DNA of 64,000 bases from Pigmentiphaga sp. H8. GTDB taxonomy: Bacteria > Pseudomonadota > Gammaproteobacteria > Burkholderiales > Burkholderiaceae_B. The stretch's first letter is position 1. The number at the start of each line of letters is the position of its first letter. The notes below the pieces were generated by a model, which saw nothing but the letters and a program-made list of their open reading frames with translations, was not told the origin of the DNA and ran no database searches. The translations under genes were made by a program, and so were the position numbers. Shown here piece after piece: positions 35,272 to 43,670 of the stretch. The stretch lies in contig NZ_CP033966.1 of the NCBI RefSeq assembly GCF_003854895.1, forward strand, positions 5,270,001 through 5,334,000, given 5' to 3'.

Positions 35272-38200
35272 ACATCTCCGCGCCGTTCATTATGCGGCCG
35301 GTGGCCACGGTGCTGCTGGCCATCGCGGTGGTGCTGGCCGGCGCCCTGGCCTTCGTCAAGCTGCCTGTCGCGCCACTGCCGCAGGTGGACTTCCCCACGA
35401 TATCGGTGCGCGCCAGCCTGCCCGGCGCCAGCCCCGAGACCATGGCCTCCAGCGTCGCCACGCCGCTGGAGCGCTCGCTGGGCAGCATCGCCGGCATCAG
35501 CGAGATGACCTCGCGCAGCACCCAGGGTTCGACCAGCGTCACCTTGCAGTTCGACCTGAGCCGCGACATCGACGGCGCCGCGCGCGACGTGCAGGGCGCC
35601 ATCAATGCTGCGCGCACCATGCTGCCCAGCTCGCTGCGCAGCAACCCGACCTACACCAAGCGCAACCCCGCTTCCGCGCCCATCATGGTGCTGGCGCTGA
35701 CCTCGCCCACGCTGGACCAGGGTCAGCTCTACGACGTGGGCTCGACCATCCTGGCGCAGCGCATCGCGCAGATCAAGGGCGTCAGCGACGTCCAGGTCGG
35801 CGGCAGCTCGCTGCCGGCGGTGCGGGTGGAACTGAACCCGACCGCGCTCAACCAGTACGGCATCGCGCTGGACGAGGTGCGCACCGCGTTGAACAACGCC
35901 AACGCGCGCGGACCCAAGGGCGTGCTCGAGAACAGCGACACGAGCTGGCAGGTCGCCACCAACGACCAGTTGCGCAAAGCCTCCGAATATCGCCAGCTGA
36001 TCGTGGCCTACCGCAACGGCTCGCCGGTGGTGCTGAGCGACGTGGCGCGGGTCGAGGACTCGGTGGAAGACCTCTTCAACATGGGGTTCCTGAACAACAG
36101 CCCCGCCATCCTGCTGGTGGTGGGCCGCCAACCCGCCGCCAACATCATCGAGACCGTGGACCGCATCCGCGAGGCGCTGCCGCAGATGCGGGCGCTGTTG
36201 CCGGGCGACGTCGCGCTCACGGTGGCGCAGGACCGCACGCCCAGCATCCGCGCCTCGCTGGCCGAGGCCGAGCACACGCTCGTCATCGCCGTCATCCTGG
36301 TCATCCTGGTGGTGCTGCTGTTCCTGCGCAACGTCCGCGCCGCCATCATTCCCAGCGTGGCGGTCCCGGTCTCGCTCATCGCCACCTTCGCCGTCATGTA
36401 CCTGTGCGGCTATTCGCTCAACACCATGTCGCTGATGGCGCTGATCGTCGCCACCGGCTTTGTGGTGGACGACGCCATCGTCGTGCTGGAGAACATCTCG
36501 CGGCACCTGGAGGCCGGCATGTCGCCGCTGCGAGCCGCCCTCGTGGGCTCCCGCGAGGTCGGTTTCACGGTGCTGTCGATGAGCCTGTCGCTGATCGCGG
36601 TGTTCATCCCCATCCTGCTGATGGGCGACATCGTCGGCCGGCTGTTCCGCGAATTCTCCGTCACGCTGTCCGCCGCCATCCTGATGTCGCTGATCGTGTC
36701 GGTCACGCTGACGCCCATGATGTGCGCCCGCATGCTGCGCCCCGTGCGCGAAGCGCGGCCCCCGGGGCGGATCTCCCGCCTGATGGAAGCCGGCTTCGCC
36801 GGCATGGCGCGGGGCTACGGCCGGGCGCTGCACTGGGTGCTGCGCCATTCGCTGCTGACCCTGATCGTGCTGGGCGTGGTGGTCGGGCTCAACGTGTACC
36901 TGTACGTGAAGGTGCCCAAGGGCTTCTTCCCGCAGCAGGACACGGGCCAGCTCATGGGCTTCATCCGCGCCGACCAGGGCACGTCCTTCCAGGCCATGCG
37001 CCCCAAGCTGGAGTACTTCCGCAAGGTGGTGCTGGCCGATCCGGCGGTCGAGAGCATGGTCGGCTACAGCGGTGGGCGCGGCGGCAGCAACACCAGTTTC
37101 ATGATGATCCAGCTCAAGCCCCTGGCCCAACGCAAGGTATCCGTGGACGACGTGATGAACCGGCTGCGCGGCAAGCTGGGCAACGTGCCCGGCGCGCGCA
37201 TGTTCCTGATGCCCAACCAGGACATACGCATCGGGGCGCGCATGTCCAACTCCAGCTACCAGTATTCGCTGAAGGCATCGGAGCTGTCGACGCTGCGGAC
37301 CTGGATGCCGCGCGTCCAGCGGGCGCTGGCGGCCCTGCCCGAACTGACCGACATCGACGTGGACGTCGAGGACAAGGGCCGGCAGATCTCGCTGGAGATC
37401 GACCGCGAGACCGCGACGCGGCTGGGGGTGAACATGTCCATGATCGCCGCGGTGCTGAACAACTCGTTCAGCCAGCGGCAGGTCTCGGTCATCTACAACC
37501 CGCTCAACCAGTACCGCGTGGTCATGGAGGTGGACCAGCGCTTCGCCCAGAACGCCGACGCGCTGCAGCAGGTCACCGTCATCACCTCGACCGGCGCCCG
37601 CGTGCCGCTGTCGGCCTTCGCGAAGTGGCGCACCACCAACGCGCCGCTGAGCGTCTCGCACGAGAGCCAGTTCGCCGCCGACACCATCGCCTTCAACCTG
37701 GCCCCGGGCGTATCGCTGGAACAGGCCACCCGCGCGGTCAACGAGGCGGTGGCCCGCATCAGCCTGCCGACCACCGAGATCCAGGCGGGCTTCGCCGGCA
37801 GCGCCAAGGCGCTGCAATCGTCGCTGAGCGCCCAGCCCTGGCTGATCCTGGCCGCCCTGGTCACCATGTACCTGGTGCTGGGCATGCTGTACGAGAGCTA
37901 CATCCATCCGCTGACCATCCTGTCCACCCTGCCCTCGGCCGGGCTGGGCGCCCTGCTGGCGCTGATGATGCTGGGCCGGGAGTTCTCGCTGATCGCGCTG
38001 ATCGGGGTGTTCCTGCTGATCGGCATCGTCAAGAAGAACGCCATCATGATGGTGGACTTCGCGCTGGATGCCGAACGGCGGCGCGGCCTGAGTTCGCGCG
38101 AGGCCATCCACGAAGCCTGCCTGATGCGCTTCCGTCCCATCCTGATGACCACCATGGCGGCCATCCTGGGCGCCGTGCCGCTGGTGATCAGCACCGGCGC

Positions 38201-38384
38201 CGGCGCCGAGCTGCGCCAGCCGCTGGGCATCACCATCGTCGGCGGGCTGGTCGTCAGCCAGCTGCTGACGCTGTTCACCACCCCGGTGGTCTATCTGTAC
38301 CTCGACCGCCTGCACTGGCGGGCGCAACGGCGCTGGGGCCGGCCGCGATCGGCGGGCCTCGCGCTACCCGGAGACAATCTATGA
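35268..38384 (+). CDS. mdtC: RND efflux transporter subunit (MdtC-like)
   Basis: Second RND pump subunit, also 1038 residues, similar to but clearly distinct from MdtB. It carries the TM4 GFVVDDAIVVLENISRHLEAG motif and the repeated GVFLLIGIVKKNAIMMVDFAL segment in TM11. Together with MdtB it is expected to form a heterotrimer. The start overlaps mdtB and the stop overlaps the outer-membrane gene, both by 4 bp. Confidence 0.94.
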   Translation: MNISAPFIMRPVATVLLAIAVVLAGALAFVKLPVAPLPQVDFPTISVRASLPGASPETMASSVATPLERSLGSIAGISEMTSRSTQGSTSVTLQFDLSRDIDGAARDVQGAINAARTMLPSSLRSNPTYTKRNPASAPIMVLALTSPTLDQGQLYDVGSTILAQRIAQIKGVSDVQVGGSSLPAVRVELNPTALNQYGIALDEVRTALNNANARGPKGVLENSDTSWQVATNDQLRKASEYRQLIVAYRNGSPVVLSDVARVEDSVEDLFNMGFLNNSPAILLVVGRQPAANIIETVDRIREALPQMRALLPGDVALTVAQDRTPSIRASLAEAEHTLVIAVILVILVVLLFLRNVRAAIIPSVAVPVSLIATFAVMYLCGYSLNTMSLMALIVATGFVVDDAIVVLENISRHLEAGMSPLRAALVGSREVGFTVLSMSLSLIAVFIPILLMGDIVGRLFREFSVTLSAAILMSLIVSVTLTPMMCARMLRPVREARPPGRISRLMEAGFAGMARGYGRALHWVLRHSLLTLIVLGVVVGLNVYLYVKVPKGFFPQQDTGQLMGFIRADQGTSFQAMRPKLEYFRKVVLADPAVESMVGYSGGRGGSNTSFMMIQLKPLAQRKVSVDDVMNRLRGKLGNVPGARMFLMPNQDIRIGARMSNSSYQYSLKASELSTLRTWMPRVQRALAALPELTDIDVDVEDKGRQISLEIDRETATRLGVNMSMIAAVLNNSFSQRQVSVIYNPLNQYRVVMEVDQRFAQNADALQQVTVITSTGARVPLSAFAKWRTTNAPLSVSHESQFAADTIAFNLAPGVSLEQATRAVNEAVARISLPTTEIQAGFAGSAKALQSSLSAQPWLILAALVTMYLVLGMLYESYIHPLTILSTLPSAGLGALLALMMLGREFSLIALIGVFLLIGIVKKNAIMMVDFALDAERRRGLSSREAIHEACLMRFRPILMTTMAAILGAVPLVISTGAGAELRQPLGITIVGGLVVSQLLTLFTTPVVYLYLDRLHWRAQRRWGRPRSAGLALPGDNL

Positions 38385-39937
38385 CCAAGACGTGGCCTGC
38401 CGTGGCGGGCACGCCCTGCCCTTCCCCGCTTGCCGATCGCCGCCCGCCGCGGGCCGGCGGCGCGCGCCTGGCCGCATGTGCCGCGCTGGCCGCCCTGCTG
38501 GCCGGATGCGCCATGGGGCCCGATTACGTGCGGCCGACCGTGAACAGCGGCGTCCAGTTCAAGGAAGCCGCCGGCTGGAAGGCCGCCGAGCCTCGCGACG
38601 ACGTGGGCCGCGGCCCGTGGTGGGAGGTCTACGGCGACCCCGAGCTGTCGCGCCTGATGGCGCAGGTCGAGACCGCCAACCAGACCATCGCGCAGGCCGA
38701 GGCGCAGTACCGGCAGGCGCTGGCCACCGTGCAGGCCACGCGCGCCGGGCAGTTCCCCACGCTGAGCGGCAGCGCCTCGGCCACGCGCAGCGGTACCGGC
38801 ACGAGCAGCAGCACCACCACCAACAGCAGCGGCGTCGTCATCAGCCAGGGCGGCTCGCAAAGCATCCGCAACCAGTACAGCATGAGCGCCACGGCCAGCT
38901 GGGAAGCCGACTTGTGGGGCCGCATCCGCCGCAGCATCGAGGCCGACACCGCCAGCGCGCAGGCCAGCGCGGCCAACCTGGCCAACGCCCACCTGAGCGC
39001 GCAGGCCGAACTGGCGCGCAACTACTTCCAGTTGCGCATCATGGACGAGCAGCAGCGCCTGCTGGAAGCCACCATCAAGGTCTATGAACGCTCGCTGCGC
39101 CTGAACGAGAACCGCTATGCGGTGGGCGTCTCGGCCAAGGCCGAGATCGCCCAGGCCCGCACCCAACTGGAATCGACCCGGGCCCAGGCCGTGGACCTGC
39201 GCTGGCAGCGCGCCCAGCTCGAGCACGCCATCGCCATCCTGGCCGGCCAGCCACCGTCCGAGTTCAGCCTTGCCCCCACGACTTTCCAGGCCATGCTGCC
39301 GGCGGTCCCGGTGGGCCTGCCCTCGGAACTGCTGGAGCGCCGGCCCGACATCGCCGCGGCCGAACGCCAGGTCCAGGCGGCCAACGCGCGCATCGGCGTC
39401 GCCAAGGCGGCCTACTTCCCCTCGTTGACCCTGTCCGCCTCGATGGGCTATCGCAGCTCGCAGTTCTCGGACTGGCTGACCGCGCCGGCGCGCTTCTGGT
39501 CGCTGGGCCCCTCGCTGGCCGCGCCGCTGTTCGACGCCGGCCTGCGCCGCGCGCAGACCCGCCAGGCCGAAGCCACCTACGACCAGCAGGTGGCCGCCTA
39601 CCGGCAGACCGTGCTGTCCGCGCTGGGCGAGGTGGAGAACTACCTGTCGCAACTACGCGTGATGGAAGAGGAACAGGTCGTGCAGCAGCGCGCCCTGGAT
39701 GCGGCGCGCGAATCGCTGCGGCTCACCACCAACCAGTTCGAATCCGGCCTGATCGACTACCTGAGCGTGGTCACCGTGCAGACCTCGGCGCTCAGCAACG
39801 AGCGCACCGCGCTGTCATTGCTGGGCAATCGCCTGACCGCCAGCGTGAACCTGATCGCCGCGCTGGGCGGAGGCTGGCATGCGGACGCCCTGGCGTCCAC
39901 GCGGGACGGCGCTCAGGCGGATTCGTCCACGCGGTGA
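38381..39937 (+). CDS. Outer-membrane efflux lipoprotein (OprM/NodT family)
   Basis: TolC-like trimeric channel that completes the RND system. The 518-residue product has an unusually long N-terminal region before the lipobox LAGC (Cys43), then the OEP repeats; GPDYVRP right after the Cys is typical of the NodT family. A Ser/Thr/Asn-rich insertion (GTGTSSSTTTNSSG, about residues 140-155) lies in the first half. ATG at 38381 overlaps the mdtC stop by 4 bp; an internal start nearer the signal sequence is possible. Confidence 0.92.
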   Translation: MTKTWPAVAGTPCPSPLADRRPPRAGGARLAACAALAALLAGCAMGPDYVRPTVNSGVQFKEAAGWKAAEPRDDVGRGPWWEVYGDPELSRLMAQVETANQTIAQAEAQYRQALATVQATRAGQFPTLSGSASATRSGTGTSSSTTTNSSGVVISQGGSQSIRNQYSMSATASWEADLWGRIRRSIEADTASAQASAANLANAHLSAQAELARNYFQLRIMDEQQRLLEATIKVYERSLRLNENRYAVGVSAKAEIAQARTQLESTRAQAVDLRWQRAQLEHAIAILAGQPPSEFSLAPTTFQAMLPAVPVGLPSELLERRPDIAAAERQVQAANARIGVAKAAYFPSLTLSASMGYRSSQFSDWLTAPARFWSLGPSLAAPLFDAGLRRAQTRQAEATYDQQVAAYRQTVLSALGEVENYLSQLRVMEEEQVVQQRALDAARESLRLTTNQFESGLIDYLSVVTVQTSALSNERTALSLLGNRLTASVNLIAALGGGWHADALASTRDGAQADSSTR

Positions 39938-39955
39938 CGGCCGGCCCGGCGTGCG

Positions 39956-40315
39956 TCAGACGTCCACGACGGGAACAAAGCCGCCGAATATCATGCGCTT
40001 GCCATCGAAAGGCATGGTCTCGCCCATGGCCTTCATGCGCGGATCGGACATCATCTTCTGGTTGGCGGCATCCCGCACTTCCTTGGACGGATACTCGAAC
40101 CAGCTGAAGACGACCACTTCGTCTTCCTTGGCCTGCACGGCCCGGCGGAAATCGGTCAGCTTGCCGTCGGGCACGTCGTCGCCCCAGCACTCGACCATGC
40201 GCGTGACGCCGAATTCCTTGAACAGCGGCGCCGCGTCGGCGGCGTGCTTGATGTACTGCTCCTTGTTGGCGGCCGGCACGGCCACGAGGAAACCCTCCAC
40301 ATATTTCATCGCCAT
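39956..40315 (-). CDS. DUF1428 family protein
   Basis: A 119-residue protein with the DUF1428 layout: MKYVEGFLVAVPAANKEQY, FKEFGVTRMVECWGDDVPDG and FSWFEYPSKEVRDAANQKM. Members have a ferredoxin-like alpha/beta-barrel dimer fold (dimeric a+b barrel) and no established reaction. It is divergent from a marR-type gene across a 20-bp perfect palindrome and is therefore probably its regulated target. Confidence 0.85.
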   Translation of the reverse strand: MAMKYVEGFLVAVPAANKEQYIKHAADAAPLFKEFGVTRMVECWGDDVPDGKLTDFRRAVQAKEDEVVVFSWFEYPSKEVRDAANQKMMSDPRMKAMGETMPFDGKRMIFGGFVPVVDV

Positions 40316-40398
40316 CGTCGATCTCCTTTGCGGGTGTGGCGGTCCGCCCCCGCGGCGGACCGGCCTTCATTGGCGATCATGCCTCGCCAATTTGACAT

Positions 40399-40418
40399 TT
40401 ATGTTGATATCAACATAA
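40399..40418. promoter_or_regulatory. 20-bp perfect palindrome, candidate MarR operator
   Basis: TTATGTTGATATCAACATAA is a perfect palindrome located 10 bp before the marR-type start codon in the divergent intergenic region. MarR dimers usually bind imperfect palindromes of 16-20 bp with TTG/CAA arms, which fits. It is positioned to control both genes. Confidence 0.75.
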
Positions 40419-40428
40419 TAGCTTCATC

Positions 40429-40869
40429 ATGTCAAAGAAAATTCCGTTCGACGCCACGCAGGAAGTGCGCGACACCTGCCTGTGCCTGCACGTGCAGCGC
40501 GCGGCGCGGGCGCTGGCCAAGCGCTTCGACGATGCCCTGCGGCCCGCGGGCCTGACCAATGGGCAGTTCTCGCTGCTGATGGCGTTGAACCGTCCGCAAC
40601 CGCCCTCCATCGCACCGGTGGCGACGCTGCTGGCGATGGACCGCACCACGCTGACGGCCGCGCTCAAGCCGCTCGAGCGCGACGGCATGGTGCGGATCGA
40701 GATCGATCCCGACGACCGCCGCAGCCGGTTGCTGGTCCTGACCGACGCGGGCCATCTTGCGCTGGCCCGCGCCCTGCCGATCTGGCGGGCCACGCACGCG
40801 GACGTCGAGGCCGGATTGCCGGACCAGGACGCGGATCGGCTGCGCGCCAGCCTGCGCGCGCTGGCTTGA
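40429..40869 (+). CDS. MarR-family transcriptional regulator
   Basis: A 146-residue winged-helix regulator. The recognition helix region is SIAPVATLLAMDRTTLTAALKPLERDGMV (about 60-88) followed by the wing DPDDRRSRLLVLTDAG, the DxRxxR-type signature of MarR proteins. Two Cys (CLCLH, residues 17-19) near the N terminus could give redox sensing, by analogy with OhrR-like members; not shown. Autoregulation and control of the divergent DUF1428 gene are suggested by the intervening palindrome. Confidence 0.9.
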   Translation: MSKKIPFDATQEVRDTCLCLHVQRAARALAKRFDDALRPAGLTNGQFSLLMALNRPQPPSIAPVATLLAMDRTTLTAALKPLERDGMVRIEIDPDDRRSRLLVLTDAGHLALARALPIWRATHADVEAGLPDQDADRLRASLRALA

Positions 40870-40885
40870 GCCCCATTGGCCCGGC

Positions 40886-41878
40886 TCAGTCGATGCGCAG
40901 GCTGCGGGCCCGGATCACGGCGCCGAAACGTTCGGTGTCGGAACGCGCCTTCTGCATCAGCTCCGCGGGCGTGACCGCCAATGGCTGCCCGCCCAGGGTC
41001 GCCAGCCCTTCCCTGACTTCCGGCCGTTCGAGGATACGGTTGATCTCCGTGTTGAGGCGATCGACGATGTCGGCCGGTACGCCGGCCGGGGCATAGATGC
41101 CGTACCACGAGTTCGCCTCGAACCCTGGCAGCCCCGATTCGGCCAAGGTCGGCAGTTCGGGAAACAGCGGCGAACGCTTCAGGTCGGCAATGGCCAGCCG
41201 CTTGAGCTTGCCCGCGCGCACCTGGGCCAGGCCGATGCCGGGATCGAACATGTACTGCACCTGCCCGCCCAACAGGTCCGCCAATGCCGGGGCGGCGCCT
41301 CGGTACGGTACGTGCAGGGAGCGGATACCCGCCGCTTCGTTGAACATTTCCCCCGCCAGGTGCGGCAGGCTGCCGGTGCCGGCCGAACCGTACGACAGCT
41401 TGCCAGGATGCGTGCGTCCCCATTCGATGAACTCGCGCACGTTCGAAACCGGCAGCGACGCATTGGCGGTCAGGAATACCGAAACCCGCATGATGCCCGC
41501 CACCGGCTGCAAGTCCCGGTCGACGCTGAAGGACATATTGGGATACAGGGCAGTGTTGACCGCGAACACGCCGCCCGCGCTGGCCAGCAGGGTATAGCCG
41601 TCCGGCGCGGCGCGGGCCACCGCCTCGGCGCCGATATTGCCGTTCGCACCGCCGCGGTTCTCGATGATGACGGGCTGGTGCAGGACCTGAGCCAGCGGCG
41701 TGGCGACCAGGCGGGCCACCACGTCGACCGCGCCTCCCGCGGGATTGTTGACGACGATCCGGATCGGACCCGTGGGCCAGGCATCTGCCCAGGCCGGTGT
41801 GCCCAGGGCCCAGGCCAGCGGCGACAACAACAGTCCCTGCCCCAGCGCGCGGCGGGCGCGAACGAACGATGCTTGCAT
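40886..41878 (-). CDS. Bug-family (TctC-like) periplasmic solute-binding protein
   Basis: A 330-residue receptor with a signal peptide ending near ALGTPAWADA and the Bug signature WPTGPIRIVVNNPAGGAVDVVARLVA. It is the last gene of a unit with a thiamine-diphosphate enzyme and an aldehyde dehydrogenase (55 bp gap after the former), so it probably binds the substrate, or a precursor, of those enzymes. It is convergent with the marR-type gene, only 16 bp away. Ligand unknown. Confidence 0.9.
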   Translation of the reverse strand: MQASFVRARRALGQGLLLSPLAWALGTPAWADAWPTGPIRIVVNNPAGGAVDVVARLVATPLAQVLHQPVIIENRGGANGNIGAEAVARAAPDGYTLLASAGGVFAVNTALYPNMSFSVDRDLQPVAGIMRVSVFLTANASLPVSNVREFIEWGRTHPGKLSYGSAGTGSLPHLAGEMFNEAAGIRSLHVPYRGAAPALADLLGGQVQYMFDPGIGLAQVRAGKLKRLAIADLKRSPLFPELPTLAESGLPGFEANSWYGIYAPAGVPADIVDRLNTEINRILERPEVREGLATLGGQPLAVTPAELMQKARSDTERFGAVIRARSLRID

Positions 41879-41933
41879 TTTCCTTCTCCAGGAACGTTGC
41901 GGCCGAGATACCGGGCGGCCACGGCCCGTATGG

Positions 41934-43670
41934 CTACCTGGCGAGCACCTGGCCGGTCACGGACGCCAGCCTCACGTCCACGACCGCCGCCTTGCCGCTG
42001 CGTACCGTGGCGAGCGCCTGGCGCAGCGTGGCTTGCAGTTGTTCACGGCCGTCGACGCGATACCCGACCGCGCCACCTGTTGCCTCGGCCACCGCCGAGA
42101 ACTGCGTGCCCGCACCGGCCGCCACCCAATAGGTATCGTTGCGCTGCGCGGGCCCTTCGGGATGGACGTAGACCGTCGACATCCGCGGCGACTTCCAGCC
42201 GCCATTGTTGTAGACGATGGTCAAGTGAGGCGCGCGGTACGCGCCCGCGACCCAGTACGCGCTGCTCGGCACGCCGAACATGAAACAACCGTCGCCGAGC
42301 AGGGTGATGACTTCGGCATCAGGATTCGCCAGCTTCACGCCGATCGCGGCATTCGCGCCCCAACCCAGCCCCGCGCCGTGATTGCCGTAGTAGCTTCCGG
42401 GCCGGTTCATGCGCAGGATCGCGGGGATCATCTGCGACGCTGACGGCGCCTCCACCAGCACGATCGACCGCTCGTTGACGAGTTCGCGCACGGCCCGCGT
42501 CAGTTCCACCGGCGTAATGGCGCCGTCGCCGCCGTCCGGTCCGAATGCCGGCGCATGGGCGCGGCGGGCTTCGGTGATCCAGGCAAGCCTCTCCGCCCGC
42601 AGCCGGTCCGCATCCTTGGCCGGCAAGCCGAGCAATTGCTCGAGCACCTGACGGCTGTCGGCCTGGTAGCTGCGCTGGGCGGGGAAATGCCAGTAGCCCA
42701 GGCCGGGCTTGAGCGGATCCAGGTCGACATGAAATACCCTGGCTCCCTTGGCAGGCGTGACCCGGGACTCGATCCAGGGCACGTCGACGTCCACCATCAG
42801 GATCAGGTCGGCCTCGGCAATCAGGGTATTTCGCTGATAACCGAGATGGTGGGGATGATCGCCCGGGAAATTCAGGTAATGCGGTCCCAGTTCGCATACG
42901 CCGATGCCGAAGCGCTCGGACAGCTCCACCAGCCGCCCCACGCTTTCCTGCTGGTATCCCAGATACGTGGTCACGACCAGCGGCCGGCGCGCCTGCGCCA
43001 GCGCACGATGCAACTCGAGCAGATCGTCCGGCGCCAGTCCCGCGAACTTCGAGACCGCCCAATTCCCTGCCGCGTCTTCCGGCGGCGACGCCGTGGCTTC
43101 CCACGTCTCGCGCGCGCCCGTCAGGTACACCGGTCCCTGGGGCATGGAGCACGCCAGCTGGTGGGCGCGGCGCACCACCTTGTCGGTCATCTCGGCACTG
43201 CGCAGTTCGTAGCACCACTTCATGTACTGATCGACGATACCAGCCTGGCGCGGTGCATCCTGCGTGTAGTGGATGTATTCGTTGCGGTGGCCCACGGTGC
43301 CCGCATGGGTGGAAACGGGAGACAGGCCCGCCACCACGATCGCGGGCACCCGGCCCCTGGCCGCGTTGTGCACGCTCGCGCCCAGGTTCTGGGTGCCGAC
43401 GTCCACGTGCACCAGCACCAGTTGCGGCCGACGCGTCACCATCGCATAGCCGTGGGCCGCGCTGAGCGTGGTCATCTCGTGCGGACAGACGATGATGCGC
43501 GGCATGGGGCGGCCTTCCTGCTCCAGCCTGGCGAAGGCGTCGATGAACGCCGGATGGTCGCTGCCCAGGTTGGTGAACAGGTATTCGACCCCCAGGCTGG
43601 AACAGACGCGCAGCAACTGCTCGGCAGCGGAAGGAAGACGATCTTCGGTCAGGATGGGTTCCATGCTCAC
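41934..43670 (-). CDS. Thiamine-diphosphate-dependent enzyme (acetolactate synthase/decarboxylase family)
   Basis: A 578-residue ThDP enzyme. The cofactor-activating Glu65 is in CPHEMTTLSAAHGYAM; the Mg/ThDP motif runs from LLGDGCF (459-461) to YNN (488-489). The family includes acetolactate synthase, benzoylformate decarboxylase and 2-oxo-acid decarboxylases. The adjoining aldehyde dehydrogenase suggests decarboxylation of a 2-oxo acid to an aldehyde that is then oxidised; substrate unassigned. A GTG at 43670 (4-bp overlap with the ALDH stop, GGGAG 6 bp upstream) is preferred over ATG at 43664. Confidence 0.85.
   Translation of the reverse strand: MSMEPILTEDRLPSAAEQLLRVCSSLGVEYLFTNLGSDHPAFIDAFARLEQEGRPMPRIIVCPHEMTTLSAAHGYAMVTRRPQLVLVHVDVGTQNLGASVHNAARGRVPAIVVAGLSPVSTHAGTVGHRNEYIHYTQDAPRQAGIVDQYMKWCYELRSAEMTDKVVRRAHQLACSMPQGPVYLTGARETWEATASPPEDAAGNWAVSKFAGLAPDDLLELHRALAQARRPLVVTTYLGYQQESVGRLVELSERFGIGVCELGPHYLNFPGDHPHHLGYQRNTLIAEADLILMVDVDVPWIESRVTPAKGARVFHVDLDPLKPGLGYWHFPAQRSYQADSRQVLEQLLGLPAKDADRLRAERLAWITEARRAHAPAFGPDGGDGAITPVELTRAVRELVNERSIVLVEAPSASQMIPAILRMNRPGSYYGNHGAGLGWGANAAIGVKLANPDAEVITLLGDGCFMFGVPSSAYWVAGAYRAPHLTIVYNNGGWKSPRMSTVYVHPEGPAQRNDTYWVAAGAGTQFSAVAEATGGAVGYRVDGREQLQATLRQALATVRSGKAAVVDVRLASVTGQVLAR

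Noticed and set aside
31900..38327. Long minus-strand open frames across the mdtB and mdtC genes
   Set aside because: Low-complexity Arg/Gln/His/Asp composition and complete opposition to clear RND genes. No start or ribosome site supports them.
36404..38380. Apparent fusion of a long leader to the OprM-like protein
   Set aside because: The leader is a shifted frame inside mdtC; the lipoprotein start overlaps the mdtC stop by the usual 4 bp.
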